Source of the DNA: Stercorarius parasiticus
Taxonomy: Eukaryota > Chordata > Aves > Charadriiformes > Stercorariidae
Assembly (NCBI GenBank): GCA_013396915.1
Contig: VWZL01000830.1
Location: forward strand, 1-64,000
Direction: 5' to 3'
Length of the DNA stretch: 64,000 nucleotides
Shown here: in pieces, positions 14,315 to 27,210 of the stretch
Position numbering within the stretch: position 1 is the stretch's first letter
How the letters are laid out: every line of letters starts with the position of its first letter
The notes under the pieces: generated by a model
The model's input: only the letters and a program-made list of their open reading frames with translations
Databases searched by the model: none
What the model was told of the DNA's origin: nothing
Position numbers and translations under genes: made by a program

Positions 14315-15019
14315 TCTATGTACACAGTGGACTAGGGTATAAGGGACAAAGTGGACTTCAGCTCCAGCCAGCCACCACCACACCACCTGATGTGGAGCAC
14401 ACCTACCACTCTAGGCAATGCTTTCAAGAGGCGAGAGGAGATGCTACAACCCTTTTAATCTTAGTTCTTATGTACGTCCATGGTCTGCTACTTGGGTAAG
14501 GATGCTAATATCTGCCCTAAAATTAGAAACACTTTATAGCTCAGATTGTATTTTCAATATTAAAATAAGTTTTGGGATAGCTACTTTAGCTTAAAAGAAA
14601 AACAGCTGCCACAGAGATGGGCATTGCCTCTCTACACTGTAGTCTACATTCTTACGGTAGAATACAGCGTATTGATGTATACCCTGAATAATACTATAGT
14701 CATCGAGCAAATTGCTGCCAATTGCAGCAGTTCTACAGTTCCTGGCCTCCATAAACACAGAGCCAACACTTCATGGAAGCCGAGTAGTCAAGCACAGGCT
14801 TCTGGTCTCTTCTTAGGCGAGGCACAACTTGGCATCCAAGTCCAAAGAAGAAAGGAACGGAAATACTTTGTCCCCTGTGGCCCTGCTGCCTCTAGGCACC
14901 GCTCCTGACAGAGAAAGCTGAGAGTGGTTTGACCTGTGCTTCTCATGGGACCTTCAGCTGACAGCTCCCTTGCACCAAAAGCAACGCCGACCAAGCTAAA
15001 AAGAAATTAGGGAGAAAAT

Positions 15020-15190
15020 GTATATGAGTGTGAGGAACTGACAAGAGTGGGACTCTCCAGCTTGGGGGAAAGATGCTTCCCTAGAGGCACAACTGAAGTT
15101 TATAAAATGACAGCCACCGAGAAAATTAACAGGGAGGGACAATTCACAATTTCTTGTAACACAGCTAGAGGCAAAACTACTTTTCCCCCA
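15020..15190 (+). mobile_element. Strongly decayed ancient CR1-like LINE fragment
   Basis: Reads like the C-terminal coding part of older amniote CR1 (L3-like) elements: CTTGGGGGAAAGATG, GAAGTTTATAAAATGACAGC, then AACAGGGAGGGACAATTCAC, then CTTGTAACACAGCTAGAGGC. The order of blocks matches the segment coding for YKI-type and RT C-terminal residues followed by the conserved asparagine and arginine stretch. No intact frame or 3' octamers are left. The call rests on remembered family consensus. Confidence 0.55.
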
Positions 15191-17689
15191 CAAAATGTGC
15201 TATACTAAGCAGGGGCAGGGAGCCGATTTACCCAAGTCGAGTCAGCATTTTATTTGATCAGCCTTGTAGGATTTTGTGTGCGTTGGCTCTCAAAGAGAAA
15301 TCACGGACATGAATCATAATAAGTAAAATTAGTGTTTTCATTAGTTTTCAAGATAGCAGAGTACCAGTTCTAGGAAGACTTCTCCAGAAGAACAGAAACA
15401 AAACTTCACAAGATTAAAGGGCTTTTATTGGTTCTGCAGAATTATCTTCCTTCTGTTATGGTAGTGACAGCCTAAGTAGATCATATTTTGCTTTCCTGAA
15501 GCTTTGAAATGTGTCTATCGAAACCTATTACCACAGCAGCAGCCATTCCTACTAGAAGCCATTAGCCAGCAGGAAATAACAAAACTCTTCAGACACAAGC
15601 AAGAAAAAAAGAGCAAAAATTAGAAATGTGCTAAGACAAGAACAGGCTAAAAATATCAGTGAGCAAGTTTCCAGATATAACTGAAATACAGTCATAGGAA
15701 ACACATCCAGCTCCCAGCAAATGCTGACGCTTGCTCTACGTGGGCAATGGTCACTAACTTGAAGCAAAATATTACGCTATATACGAACAGAGTAAACTCT
15801 CAGAACGTGATTGGAAAAGCTGAGAATACTTTTGAAGATCGTAGATATATAGAGGAAGATCTGCTTCTCCCAGGCCAACAGTCACATCAGCACAAAGAAT
15901 TGTCCTAACTGTATAGGCTGACAAAGATTCACCATTTTTCATAAAGTCTTCACTTTAAGATTACTACAGAATTTATTCTGACCCACATGTTAAGCCTTTG
16001 GTAATATTTAACTGTATCACAGAGCAGAGAGGGAAGCATTTTACTATCTATTTGGATGACAACAGTAGCTCAGGGCAGAAGCAGGTCAGCATCTTCAGGG
16101 TAACTGAGATCCAGCTACTCTGTTTGGAGCGTACTGCGCTAACACACCTAGAAATGTCACCGGAAAAAATGTAGTCTTAACCACCATGGGAATGGCTTCC
16201 ACTGCTGACCATGAATGGTTCAAGCTGATGGGAGTTTTAACCACTTAATGTCATCTCCACACACCAAAAGGCTGGCTGCAGACAAGCAGAGGCAGTGCAC
16301 AGCAGCGCCTACGGGCTTCGCTAACGCAGAAGCAAAGTGCTGCAGGACAGGCTGCAGAGCTGATCGAGGAACAAGACAGCCCAGCCTTGCTGTGACACTG
16401 CAATTCTTCATCGGTCTTTCATTTGGCTGGACCTTAGCAATTTGTACATCTTCAAAAATTAAGTGCTGTCAATTTAAAAAGGCCACAGAACATGCGATAA
16501 TCAGTTTTACCAAGAAAAACTTATAATGAATAGTAGTAGCTAATATTTAGAGGCAATTCAAGCCTTTAATAAATAACCTGAGGAATTTGCAATAGGAATA
16601 CAAAGACATTTCTTCTGTTTCTAAATACATGCTTTTTTTTTTTTCTCCTTGGGATTTCTGTAAATTTTTTTTCCTATATTCTGTACGTCCACTTAGTGCA
16701 TGTGATGGGGACCTGCTCTGTGTCAGGTTCCATAATCCAACACAGTGATCACATTTCACAGCTGAGGCTCAGAAACAGCTTAATTCCTATAGCTGCAGCC
16801 AGGGGAGGGGGGGGAGTGGCAGTTTGTAGCAAGAAAATCTTGTGCCCTGAGAAAACATCAGAACAAAAACATCCTGACCATTGCCATTAGGATGCCAGGA
16901 CATTCTGTTTTCAGAACCGTCCCAGCCAGACAGGGATGTCTGGACACATTATGTAGCTGCTACAAACCTGAAGCTTCATCTGTAGCTGCCAAGCTACTGC
17001 TGAAACTACAGAGTGTATGTCCAGTAGGCTACACCGTTCTTCTGCTACAGAAACTTCTGCAAAAATCTCTCATTTATATGAGCAGAACAGAATTTTACCC
17101 AAAAATGATGATGCAAAATTGTTCAGGGCCAACAGTCTGGGTAGGGTTACTTCAGTCTTCTGACACCAAAACTAAAACCAGGCTTAGGCAGGTAGCTCAG
17201 ACAGTATGTCAGAGATACCTGATTTGAATTAATAAATTCAGTCACCTTCTTCACCTAATATCAAATGCATAAGCAGTTAACATCAAAAAGCATTCACTAT
17301 GAAAGACGAGCAGATATATTTTCTCCCTTTTTAACATATGGGAAACTCCTCCTGATGTCCTAGGGAACGGAAAGCCAAATGGAAAATATCAGTGTTTAAA
17401 AGGAAGGCATAATCAAGAACAAGTGCTTCTAAGACTACATAGGAAAAATACAAATTTCACAGACAGTTAAGGAGGTTCACAGAACATGCAATTTAACATA
17501 GCTCTACCTGAAATTGCATACCTAAAGGAGCAAGGAGCTAAGGTAGGTGAAGGACAGCGTTAGGGAAAACAGTTACACAGAACATGACTGAAGTTCAGAT
17601 CTTCAGAAAATACTTAAGAGTCTGATAACCACTGAACTTGAAATCGGGGAAAGGAAACTCTCAAGGACTTCTGAAGGATTAGAAATTAG

Positions 17690-18190
17690 TGATCAAAATT
17701 TATCACCAATTAGCCTTGACTGCTAAGACAGCAGAGTTGATCCTGGCATATATCAGGTGGGGATTATTGCAAGAGTGAAGAGACAATGTTAGTAGTATTC
17801 TATGGCATTTATGAGGCCATAATTAAAAGGCAATGTCCTGTCTTAGCATCCAAATTTCAGAAAAGATGTGGACAAATATCAAAGGTTGGGAAATATGCAC
17901 AATGATAGTCTAGTTTATTTAAAAATAAAATAATAATCAATTAGTTTCATAAATACTTCCCTGTCAGACAGCCTTCTAGTACTGGTTGCCTCTTTATCCA
18001 ACAAAATGGCCTGACTCATTCCAATTATTAGAAACTGAACGTACATAACCTCAAAATGGAACTAAGTGTATTATTTTTGCCAATTAAAGTCACAAACTTT
18101 TGGAACAGCCTGTCGTCTCATGTGGTTGGTTACAGATCACTGGAAGAAATTCAACCAAGATCAAATACCTTTATAGAAACCTTGTTGAAA
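17690..18190 (+). mobile_element. Decayed ancient CR1-like LINE fragment
   Basis: Colinear with older CR1 ORF2. Blocks equivalent to 'ATCCTGGCATATATCAG', 'GCATTTATGAGGCC' and 'TTTCAGAAAAGATGTGGACA' come first. About 230 bp later there is a block with TTTTGGAACAGCCTG and TCACTGGAAGAAATTCAA, equivalent to the HWNRLP-containing end of the protein. Many substitutions and small indels are present and no frame is intact. Part of the middle (about 17900-18050) does not match and may be an insertion or simply decayed beyond recognition. Confidence 0.65.
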
Positions 18191-19149
18191 CTGAATGAGT
18201 AATTACAAACACGCTGTAGACACAAATGATATTATTTAGCCAGCATTATACAAAGACAATGATTTCTCCCACCCCTAGTTGACAAAGCCATTTTAAAAAT
18301 TTCAGATTTCAGTGCATCAGGGCAACTCTGTTGATTTAAGATAATTTATCCAAGACTCACTTCAGTAGAGCTGGTATTAGGCACTGGCACAGTGACCCTC
18401 AGTAACGCACCAAAGATTACAACACCCAGTTCAAACTGAATATATTTGTAAAGTTTTAAGGAAAACTGATACCTAGGCATGCTATATTGTTGAATCTTGC
18501 ATTCAAAGGGTGTTTTTTCTATTAATTAATACCATTTGGTATTATGCCATCTGCTATTTTCAGTGGCACGTTTTAAGTGCTGCAAGATGTAATAGACATA
18601 CCAGCAATAGGCCAACCAAAAAAAATAATCATGGTTGGTTCACGTAAGTAACCCGCTTAGAGAAACATCCTAGGTAAATACTAAAGCATCACAGATCTGC
18701 AAGTTTTTTCCAATTCTTTTTCTTATCAGCTACAGATACACAAACACACTACTTGCATATATTTCACATTTTAATTCTCAACAGCAGCAAAAAATTGAGT
18801 AAAAATACTAATGCATTCGAATTTATGAAAATCACTTTCTATTTCACTGAAGGCTACATTCAGTTCACAGTTTGAGTAAAGATACCAACCAATTTATTAT
18901 TTTTTTTCTCAAAAAGTTTGGATCCACTGAGAAGTCTAAACATGTTAAAAGAACAAAGGTAAACATTCCAGTCACCTGAAAGACTAAAAGAGATCATAAT
19001 CATTGAATAGAATACCAGGAAAAATATCAAGTAGTGAAGTAGGGAGATTATATCATCTCTGAATTCAGTAATGGTGAAGCACATTCTGGGATGTGTGCCC
19101 ATTCCTGGTGTATACATTTTGTGAAGGATCAGTGGTACACAAGTAAATT

Positions 19150-19340
19150 CAGAAAAAGATCCATAAAAATGAGCTGAAGAGCAGAAAACAGGCTTTACAG
19201 GAAGGCTTCTTCATGATAAAAAAGTCTGAGTTGTTCAGAAGAAGGCAAATTAGAAGGCAGATTTTATTTGATTACCAACCAAACAGTGGAAGAAGTTAAT
19301 CAACAGTAAAGGAGATCTTTAAGTATGTGGCACGATGAGG
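19150..19340 (+). mobile_element. Decayed ancient CR1-like LINE fragment
   Basis: The sequence from GAAAAAGATCCATAAAAATG through AACAGGCTTTACAGGAAGGC and GTCTGAGTTGTTCAGAAGAA to GCAAATTAGAAGGCAG is the older CR1 counterpart of the '[27 protein letters not shown]' coding block. It follows the 17.7 kb fragment in the same orientation but corresponds to an internal part of ORF2, so the two need not come from one insertion. Confidence 0.5.
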
Positions 19341-22300
19341 CTGATATTTACACGTTATCTCTGAATCTGCGTATGCAACATGACGAAAAACAAACTGAAG
19401 CTAGACAAATGCAAATATGGAATAAGAGACACATTTTCACCAGAAAACCTATCATGCCACCAAACAGATTATTTACCATTTGAAATGTAACAACAGGATG
19501 GGATCTCCCTCTCCAACTCATCGCCTTCTGGTCTACCAGTTTAATGCAGGAATTAGTAGGTAACTGAGTAATCTGTGCTGCACAAGGGCTTGATCTTTTG
19601 ATTTATTTTCTCAGGAATTTACTGCATAGAATTGTTTCACAAAAGATGTAACAAAGCAAGCCTAGGGTACTCTCTTTGAGTAATAACATAAGACTAGAAG
19701 GCTTCTTACTCAGTCCCTATGCCTGCTACCACTGCGTGAATTTTAACTCCTATCAGTAATTCACCTGGTGCCTTTGATTTTTGTTTGCTTCACCTTGAAA
19801 TACTTACAATCTTGGCATTCTGCAAAGGTAGGAGACTGTGAAAGAGCAGCTGTGGTCTATTACAATGATAATACAGTGAGCACAACCATGAAGACTTTCC
19901 TGAAAGCAAGAGAAAAACCATCTGAAATAAAAGTAACAGCAGATTGATGGAATATGACCGTTCCTTCTGTAAAAAAGGATGACAGAATCCCTTAGCTTTT
20001 TTTGAGTTAAAAACATGACTCTGCTTTTAGTGTTCATGGTTGGGAGGGCTAGTTGGGACCAGGGTGACATCAACAATCATTTCTCCTAAGAAATAAAGAA
20101 TCATTCAGCATCACTATTCATTAAAAAAAAGGAAAGAAATAAATTATTTTAGATGCCAAAAAGACATGCATAAAACTATGTATTTTTCTTGCTCTTATGA
20201 AGCCTTAATGAAAAATGCATCTTTATTCAATGGCAAACCAATTGATCTTAATCAGAACAAGCTGTGGATGCAGAGGGTGACGGCTCTTATCTGTGTTAAC
20301 CACCCAGTAAACATTCCTCTTTCCCTTTTAAGCAAGGAATCCCTTGCAATCAGCTAATACCACACCTTGCAAAAAGGACTGTCCAGACTCAAATGTTTCT
20401 ATATGGTAAGAAACCTGGAGACTGCTGAGATGGAGACTGAAGGTGGAAGGACAAAAGAAAAAATGCTGGAAAAGAGCTCTTAATAATTTTTGATTAAATA
20501 GAAATGTAGGTTTTAAAATATATTTCATAGTGGGTGACAAAGAAATGAAGATTCCTAGAATATGCAATGCTTACATTAAATAGCACTTTTTTTTTCTAAC
20601 AACATTTCGCTATACCCAGTAGAGGTGCCTGTGAATTGAGGTGTAACTGAAGTAGAGAAGGATAATAAGCATCTTTCTTCAGAGAATGCAATGGCAATAG
20701 TCCTGTATTTCATTAAATTTATATTCATCATGCCTGTAACAACAGAGTTGATACAATTTGCGCATCGTTTTATCTTTCTACTGAGATAAAAACATTTCCC
20801 TGTTTCTACTAAGGACTTCCAGGGACCTATACAGCGGTCCACATCAACAAGAAAATTCCAGTATTTCTTTCTGGTCTATTAAAACTAATAATCAGTTCCA
20901 CTGCTGTGACAATGCTGACAAGTTAAAAAATATGAATTTTACTCAGTAGGGAAATTATAATTTTTGCAAGAGAACCAAGACTGAAGAGATTCTCAGTAGA
21001 TAACAAATGAGATCCACAGGGCTCAACCCGTCTGTTTGATTTCCCCAAACCTCTGTTTTTGTCCCTCCCCACCATGAAACAAACCCCAAACACACGCTGT
21101 TTTCTTTGCCTGGGGAGTCTCAGCAAGACGATACTAGATGATACATCAGCACTCTTAGCATTCTTTGTATGCCTTTATCAGTCTTCAAATAAAAATGGCT
21201 TGCTTGTGTTTGTCAGACCAGAGTTTTCTAGTGTTCAATTACTTAGACAAATGCTGACACGTCCTTTTGATTACCACAGGCAAGATTATGCCATCCGTCA
21301 TGGCATTTTCCTCAGCTTTTTTTTGCCTCATATAGTTCATACTTTTTTGACGTTACTTTTAATTTATGGTGTCCCATAAGTATTTATGCAACACTCTGGA
21401 AATCATGTCTTCAGCATGAAGGGGAAACAACTCAGCTACCTGTACTTAACCAGGCAACATACAGCCATGTGTAAATCAGTGTGATCTGTCCCAAACTCTG
21501 TGTTACCTGTCTTTCTATGCTACTGCTGCTAGCTGGGCTAGGTAGATGAAAGTTGTCTTCTGGACCAACTTTTGTCACTTTTATCCTTATTTAAGTGTGA
21601 AAATACCTTTGCCAGAAGGGTGACGCAAGACAGACCTATCAAACGATCCTTTTCAGTATAACAAGTCTCCTCCCAGAGGCGTGAAAAAAAAATTCACTAC
21701 AAAGATGGGTAGCCCACACATCCAAAGAGAGTGGTCTTGTACCCTTTTCTGATTGAAGACAAGTTTTACAATGTACTGACCTCATTTCTTCTGTCACTTC
21801 AAGCCAGACTTCATATCAGGAACGCACTTAAGCTTGTGCTGAAAATTAAGATGGCATTTCAGTACCATTGAGGTTTAAGTCCTTCTGTCCTTTTCCTAAT
21901 GTTTTCCTGATCTAGGACCTTGAACCAATATGTCAACAGATTCAAGGTCAGAGTCTTCATTTGAGGGCAAAAGACTTTGGACAGCCAACCTTATTGTTGG
22001 CTCCTTTATTGCTGGTTCTCTTACTGTTGTTCCCAGTGTTATACAGAAACAAGGCTCTCAAGCCCTTCTTCCTAGCATTGTTTTTTTGAAATAAGGTCAT
22101 TAAAGTCTAACGACCCTGTAGCCACTAAAGACAAGACAGGTATTGTCATTAAACTCCTGAGAACTGCAATTCCTCATTTTTTCATTACATTCATCAGAAA
22201 AAAAAGACCTTTAGAGTGCTCAGCACCTGTCAGTCACAAGAGAATTGAACTTTCAAAGTCTCCAAGAGCTGAGCTCTGCTTCCAAAAACAGCTTGTGTAT

Positions 22301-25300
22301 TTACAGTCATGCTTTTTGACCTATTTTTCTTATTTTCCAGCGGGAATACACAACTTAAAAAAAATTGGAATTTAATGATAGTAATGATTCACAAGTAAAA
22401 ATTCCATTTTGGTACAGTCAACCATACAGGATGAACCCTGGAAGTCTTTTCACAGACCACACGTGCATACTAGTTTGCTTACCTTTCATTATTGGCATTG
22501 CTACCTGCTGATTAATTGACAAATATTGTAGACAAAGTGCATACAAATACTTGGGAAAAGCAAGGTCAAAACAACATTTAAACCTGAAACATTAAAACAA
22601 TTAACTGGAAATTGTTTAGATACATACTTGCATGTAAAACTCAGTGCTAGACACAATACTGAATTGTTCAAAGTTGTTCGTAATTGTTCAAACTATTCGT
22701 AAGTTTGGTCCTGCTATAGACCTGGACAAGAAGATGTCACTTTCTTACCCAGGAAGTCTTTCCCCCTAATTTAGCAGTAACACACACAGAGCTTTGGAGA
22801 ACGGTAGTCCTCAAGTACCTTGAAGACCAAGTAACTTAGTTTCAAATGGATAAATGAATTGCATTCTTATTTCTGCATTCAATCACTGGTATCTATATGG
22901 TCAGACAAACACGAACCTGATTTTGTCTCATATAAAGAAGCAAGAGCACATATTAATTCTAAGATTTCAAGTTGAGTTTGTATGGGTCGAAGTTAAAGTG
23001 AAGACATCTGTGAAAAATGGTGAATACAGAAATTAGCTAGTAGCCACAAATATAAAACAGAAAGGAAGGGAAGGAATGATAAGTTAAAAAATCTCTGAGT
23101 CATGTTTTGGGACTTTGAGGGGAACTAAACACCTTACACGTGACAGTTGCTAGAGCTATGCCTCAGGTTGAAATTGCTCAGAAACACGAGGCTCAGTGAT
23201 GATTTGACAGCCTAACTCAGCAGCAGTTCCTTGGGAGTCTATGCAATCACATTCAAGTAAACCCTGTGCAAAAGCAAGAGGAAAAAGTAACCCTTTCTTA
23301 ACCTGTCAGCATTAATCTTCAATGATCTTCAAGTATTCTATTTCCTTCTGCCAGGGTAAGAGTGAGAAACAAGCAGCAAGACACGCTCCCTACCACACAG
23401 CATTTCAGTTGGGCTCTTTCTTAAAATACCTAGTTCTCAAATCGGAAGTTTTTCTCATCCCATCCAGGCACACAGTTATATAAAAGCAAACTCAGTTACC
23501 AACTGTAGCAGTAAAACAATTCTCAAAAATTATGTCCCCTGCTCGAGTTTCCAATTTTAAAACAAGGTCCAGCCTTTTCACTTTGGGTAAACTGTACACC
23601 CTGACCCTGATCTGGCTTCTTACAAGCCAGCACCGACAAGAACATTGCTAAAATAAAAAAGTAAAAAAAAAAAAGAGCTACTTAGTGCAGGATCAAGGGG
23701 GTTTTAGCTTCTTCATTAAATGGAAGGAAATAGATCATATGCAAAATGCATGAACTGGGAGCAACAGAGATGAATAATGTATCCGTTACTTGTTTGCATA
23801 ATGGAGTTATTTGATCTACTTCGACTTCTCAGGCAGAGCAAAAGTAAAAAGTAATGGTTTTCCCACCTTCTTCCAAGAAAGTCCTCAGCAACTCGTGTCC
23901 TCCTAAAGGCCACAGGATGCTATAGAATACCAATAAATTTCCAGCCATTGAGGGGACGCTTGTAAAATAGCATAGCAGAGTTTGCCACTTGCATTAGGAA
24001 GACACCAACCACTGGGCATCTGCCTGATTTAGCGAGAGAAGCTCAAGCATTCGTGCAGAAGGTGGCAGGGAAATATCCATTTGTGCTCAGATGGCAAGAA
24101 GAGAGAATTTGCATGGGGGAGTGAAGAACAAACGTATTTTGCAGAGATCATTTTAATGGGTTTAGGGTCCTTTTACCCATAAACAGCCCATACTCTTGTG
24201 AACTTTTAATACAGTAGTTTCTCCCCAAATAAGCATTTCAGAAAGCTTTGGAAACTTCTAAATGCTTTCAAAAGCCTTAATTATTACTTTCTGAATTCAA
24301 AGGCTGTCTGGTAACATTCGATCACGTGTAGGGCGAAGTTCTGCAGTGAGAAGTTCAGTCCTAAGCCGAAGTCAGCAGCAGCACTGTCCAATGAGGAGCA
24401 AAGCTGAACATCTCTAAGACCTACATGAGACCAGCTTCTGTTGACTTTACGTGTAGTAGCCACACTTGCGCAGGTAACACATGGCAGTGCCAACTCCTGT
24501 GGTCTTAGTGCAACTTTTACACAACTGCAATAGTTTTAACTGCTCTTGGAGCTCCTGTAATCAGATGTCTCCAAATACTTTTCCACGCCAGTGTGTCCAA
24601 ACCAAAAGTATTTTGCTTGGATTGGCTTGAAATCTTCCTTGGGCTGTGGAGGGCTAAAGGAGGATGGGGAACACTGACTTTCTTGCTGACAAAAAGCATT
24701 CCCCGTTTCCTCCATAACCCCAAGATAAATAAAATGTGTTACTTTTGTTTGAAATGCCAAAAAAGAAAGCAAAGCACTATTCACAAAAACAATCAGGAAG
24801 ATTGTTATGTCTGGGATTTTTTGTTTTGTTTGGGTTTGTTGTTTTTTTAAATCTTTTAAACGACTCTTGAAAAGATGGCATTCACCCTAAAACCAAAAGA
24901 CACGCTTCCTCTGTAGCTCTTCTCCAGTAATATTCTGGTAGGACATTCTGCAGAGGGGAAGGGATTTTCAACTTCTCAACTAAAGTTACTCCTCTTTAAA
25001 GTACTTTTTTAAAGTAACATAGTATTTATGCAGAAATACCTCAGGAATACGGCATTTCTGAATACAGAAAGCCCCTTTTTGGTAAGAGGAATTTCCTCTG
25101 AAATTGCAACCGGTTTTTCTACCCACACTCACTTAGTTCAGGATCACTTTCTTTCTCGAACTCCCTACGTGATATTTGTGGGAACTGTTCCCCCTATTCT
25201 TTTTTCTAGATTACTGCTAAATTCAATGCACAGAAATAAAAAATAATTCTCAATATTTTCCAATTCAAGGTGCCCTTAAGACAAAATATCTCATACTCTG

Positions 25301-26990
25301 AGTAATAATGTCAGGTTTACACACTAAGAATAATTTTTTTGCGTTCTTTTAGACTTATACAGTTAATTCCTTGCTCCTAGCATCTTCGGCCATGAACCCC
25401 AAGATTTATAAATTACTTAGTAGTATGAACTTTCACAGCCAAACGTCAGTGAGAAAGGAGTAAAACAAGACATAACTCTTCAACCATAGCAGATTTTTTT
25501 GTCCTCATTTCATCCCAAAACATAACTTAATAGTTGCCAAAATTTCTGTGGTCCTTCAAATCATGCTTAAAGTCAGTACCAGATCCCTCAGAAGGTTTGG
25601 TCCAGCAGCTGACGAGGACTGCCTGGCCTGCCCAAATTGTTACCATGGCTCTCATGGAGGAATTTAGGGTGTGGGCAAATATGGTGTACTTGAAAACCCT
25701 GAGATCACCTATGGACAAACTAACTTTATAGGTGCTCGTTATCATCTCTATTGGAACAGCTCCTTGCTCTGCTTTTTCTGAAAATTTCTTAGGAATCCTT
25801 GTCTTCTGCAATGGCAGAACTATACTCCTACTGGGTGAAAAATGTCTTATTACGGAACAGCTTTGGCATTACTTTCATTTTGGATAATCTAAAATTAAAT
25901 TAAAACCAGGGATTTTCCAGTAAAAAACCTGCCTTATAGAAATATATATACAGGAGAAGTATAAATTTAGAGTCTAAAATATAAATTAGTTCTAGCTTAC
26001 ATTATAACAGCTTCCTATATAGTGCTCTACTGAATAAAAATGGTTCATTTACCTTAATGAAAACAAATTAATAGGACTGCATTTTTCTCAGTGTTTACAT
26101 ATTTGAAATTTAATAAAACAGCTTTTTCCCCATCTGATTTGTTTAGTTAATATCTTCACTATGCTCTCTCAAATAATTACATCCTCAAGTAAGAGGCTCC
26201 TGTTATTTATCTTCCATTATGCTTACTTTTTTTTAGCTAAGAAGCCTGCTAATGTCTTTTCCTCATAACTTCTCATACCTGAAAGCACCTTTTATTTTAT
26301 CAATAGGATATTGTTGTAATTTTTAAGTTCTAGGAGGAAAAAAATAACTAAGAAAGGATCTTCTTATTGTGACGTAGAAGTTGCTGAGCTGTGTTTTGCA
26401 AAGCAATAGCACATAGCAAGATGCACTGGCAATACAGCAAAAGCACATGGCTCCTCTGTCAGAATTCGCTTGGGTGTACTGACAAACTGGGCATTAATGC
26501 TTCAAACGTGACTGTATACAGACAAATACAACCCCACTTCTAAATCACTGTCCTTATACAACTAATTTAATGGCATGACTTTCACGGACAGAGGTTGACA
26601 AAGTAGTTCAACAAACGTTACCTTTAGTCATCATAAATATTTTCAGTGCAAGTCATAAGAGCAAGCTATTTGTCTCCAAACTTCCTATCCAGCATCCCTG
26701 GCTTCCTATCCATCATGAGGAAAGAGATCATCCAAAATTGCCTGCCCACGTCTAAATCCATCCCAGTATTGTTAATTACTGCCCTCAAAACTTGCTTTGT
26801 TATTGATAACCTGATTAATTACAGAACATTAAAAAAATACCTTGAAAGAAGAAAAACGGGAAAACCATGGCCCTTTCCCACTAAGTGGCATGTTTTCCCT
26901 ATCATCCTATCCCTTTCCTGGGCTTTAATACAGTCTACTTGATCGCAAACTCTTCAAATCTGATTTACATTTGCTTTTAGGAGCATTTAC

Positions 26991-27210
26991 CTACATTACA
27001 ATAAACATGTCTGTATTCCTTATATCCATCACACGTTTTCCCAGTACATTTGTCTCCATAAGAACTACAGCAACCCTGGCACATGGTATCACATTACAGA
27101 AGACATCCTCATCTCTCCTGAAGAAGCTATACCAGGGGCCCGTCCTGTGAAGATCAGATTTTGCCTCGACATTCAGGACCATCAGATCTGAAACGTCAGT
27201 TAATCGCATT
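26991..27210 (-). other. Exon-like block of unknown status in GPR158 intron 2
   Basis: On the GPR158 strand an acceptor-like TTTTTCTTGTCTCTGTCAG ends at 27211 and a donor-like GTAG|GTAAAT starts at 26990, enclosing 220 bp. Two overlapping frames are present. One (MRLTDVSDLMVL...) runs from the second base of the block to a TAG at its end. The other begins with ATG at 27084 and runs 35 codons to 26977, past the donor-like site, with seven cysteines. In the frame dictated by exon 2 (phase 0) it stops after four codons. I do not recognise either product. It may be a cassette exon, an exon of a non-coding RNA or chance. Confidence 0.3.
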
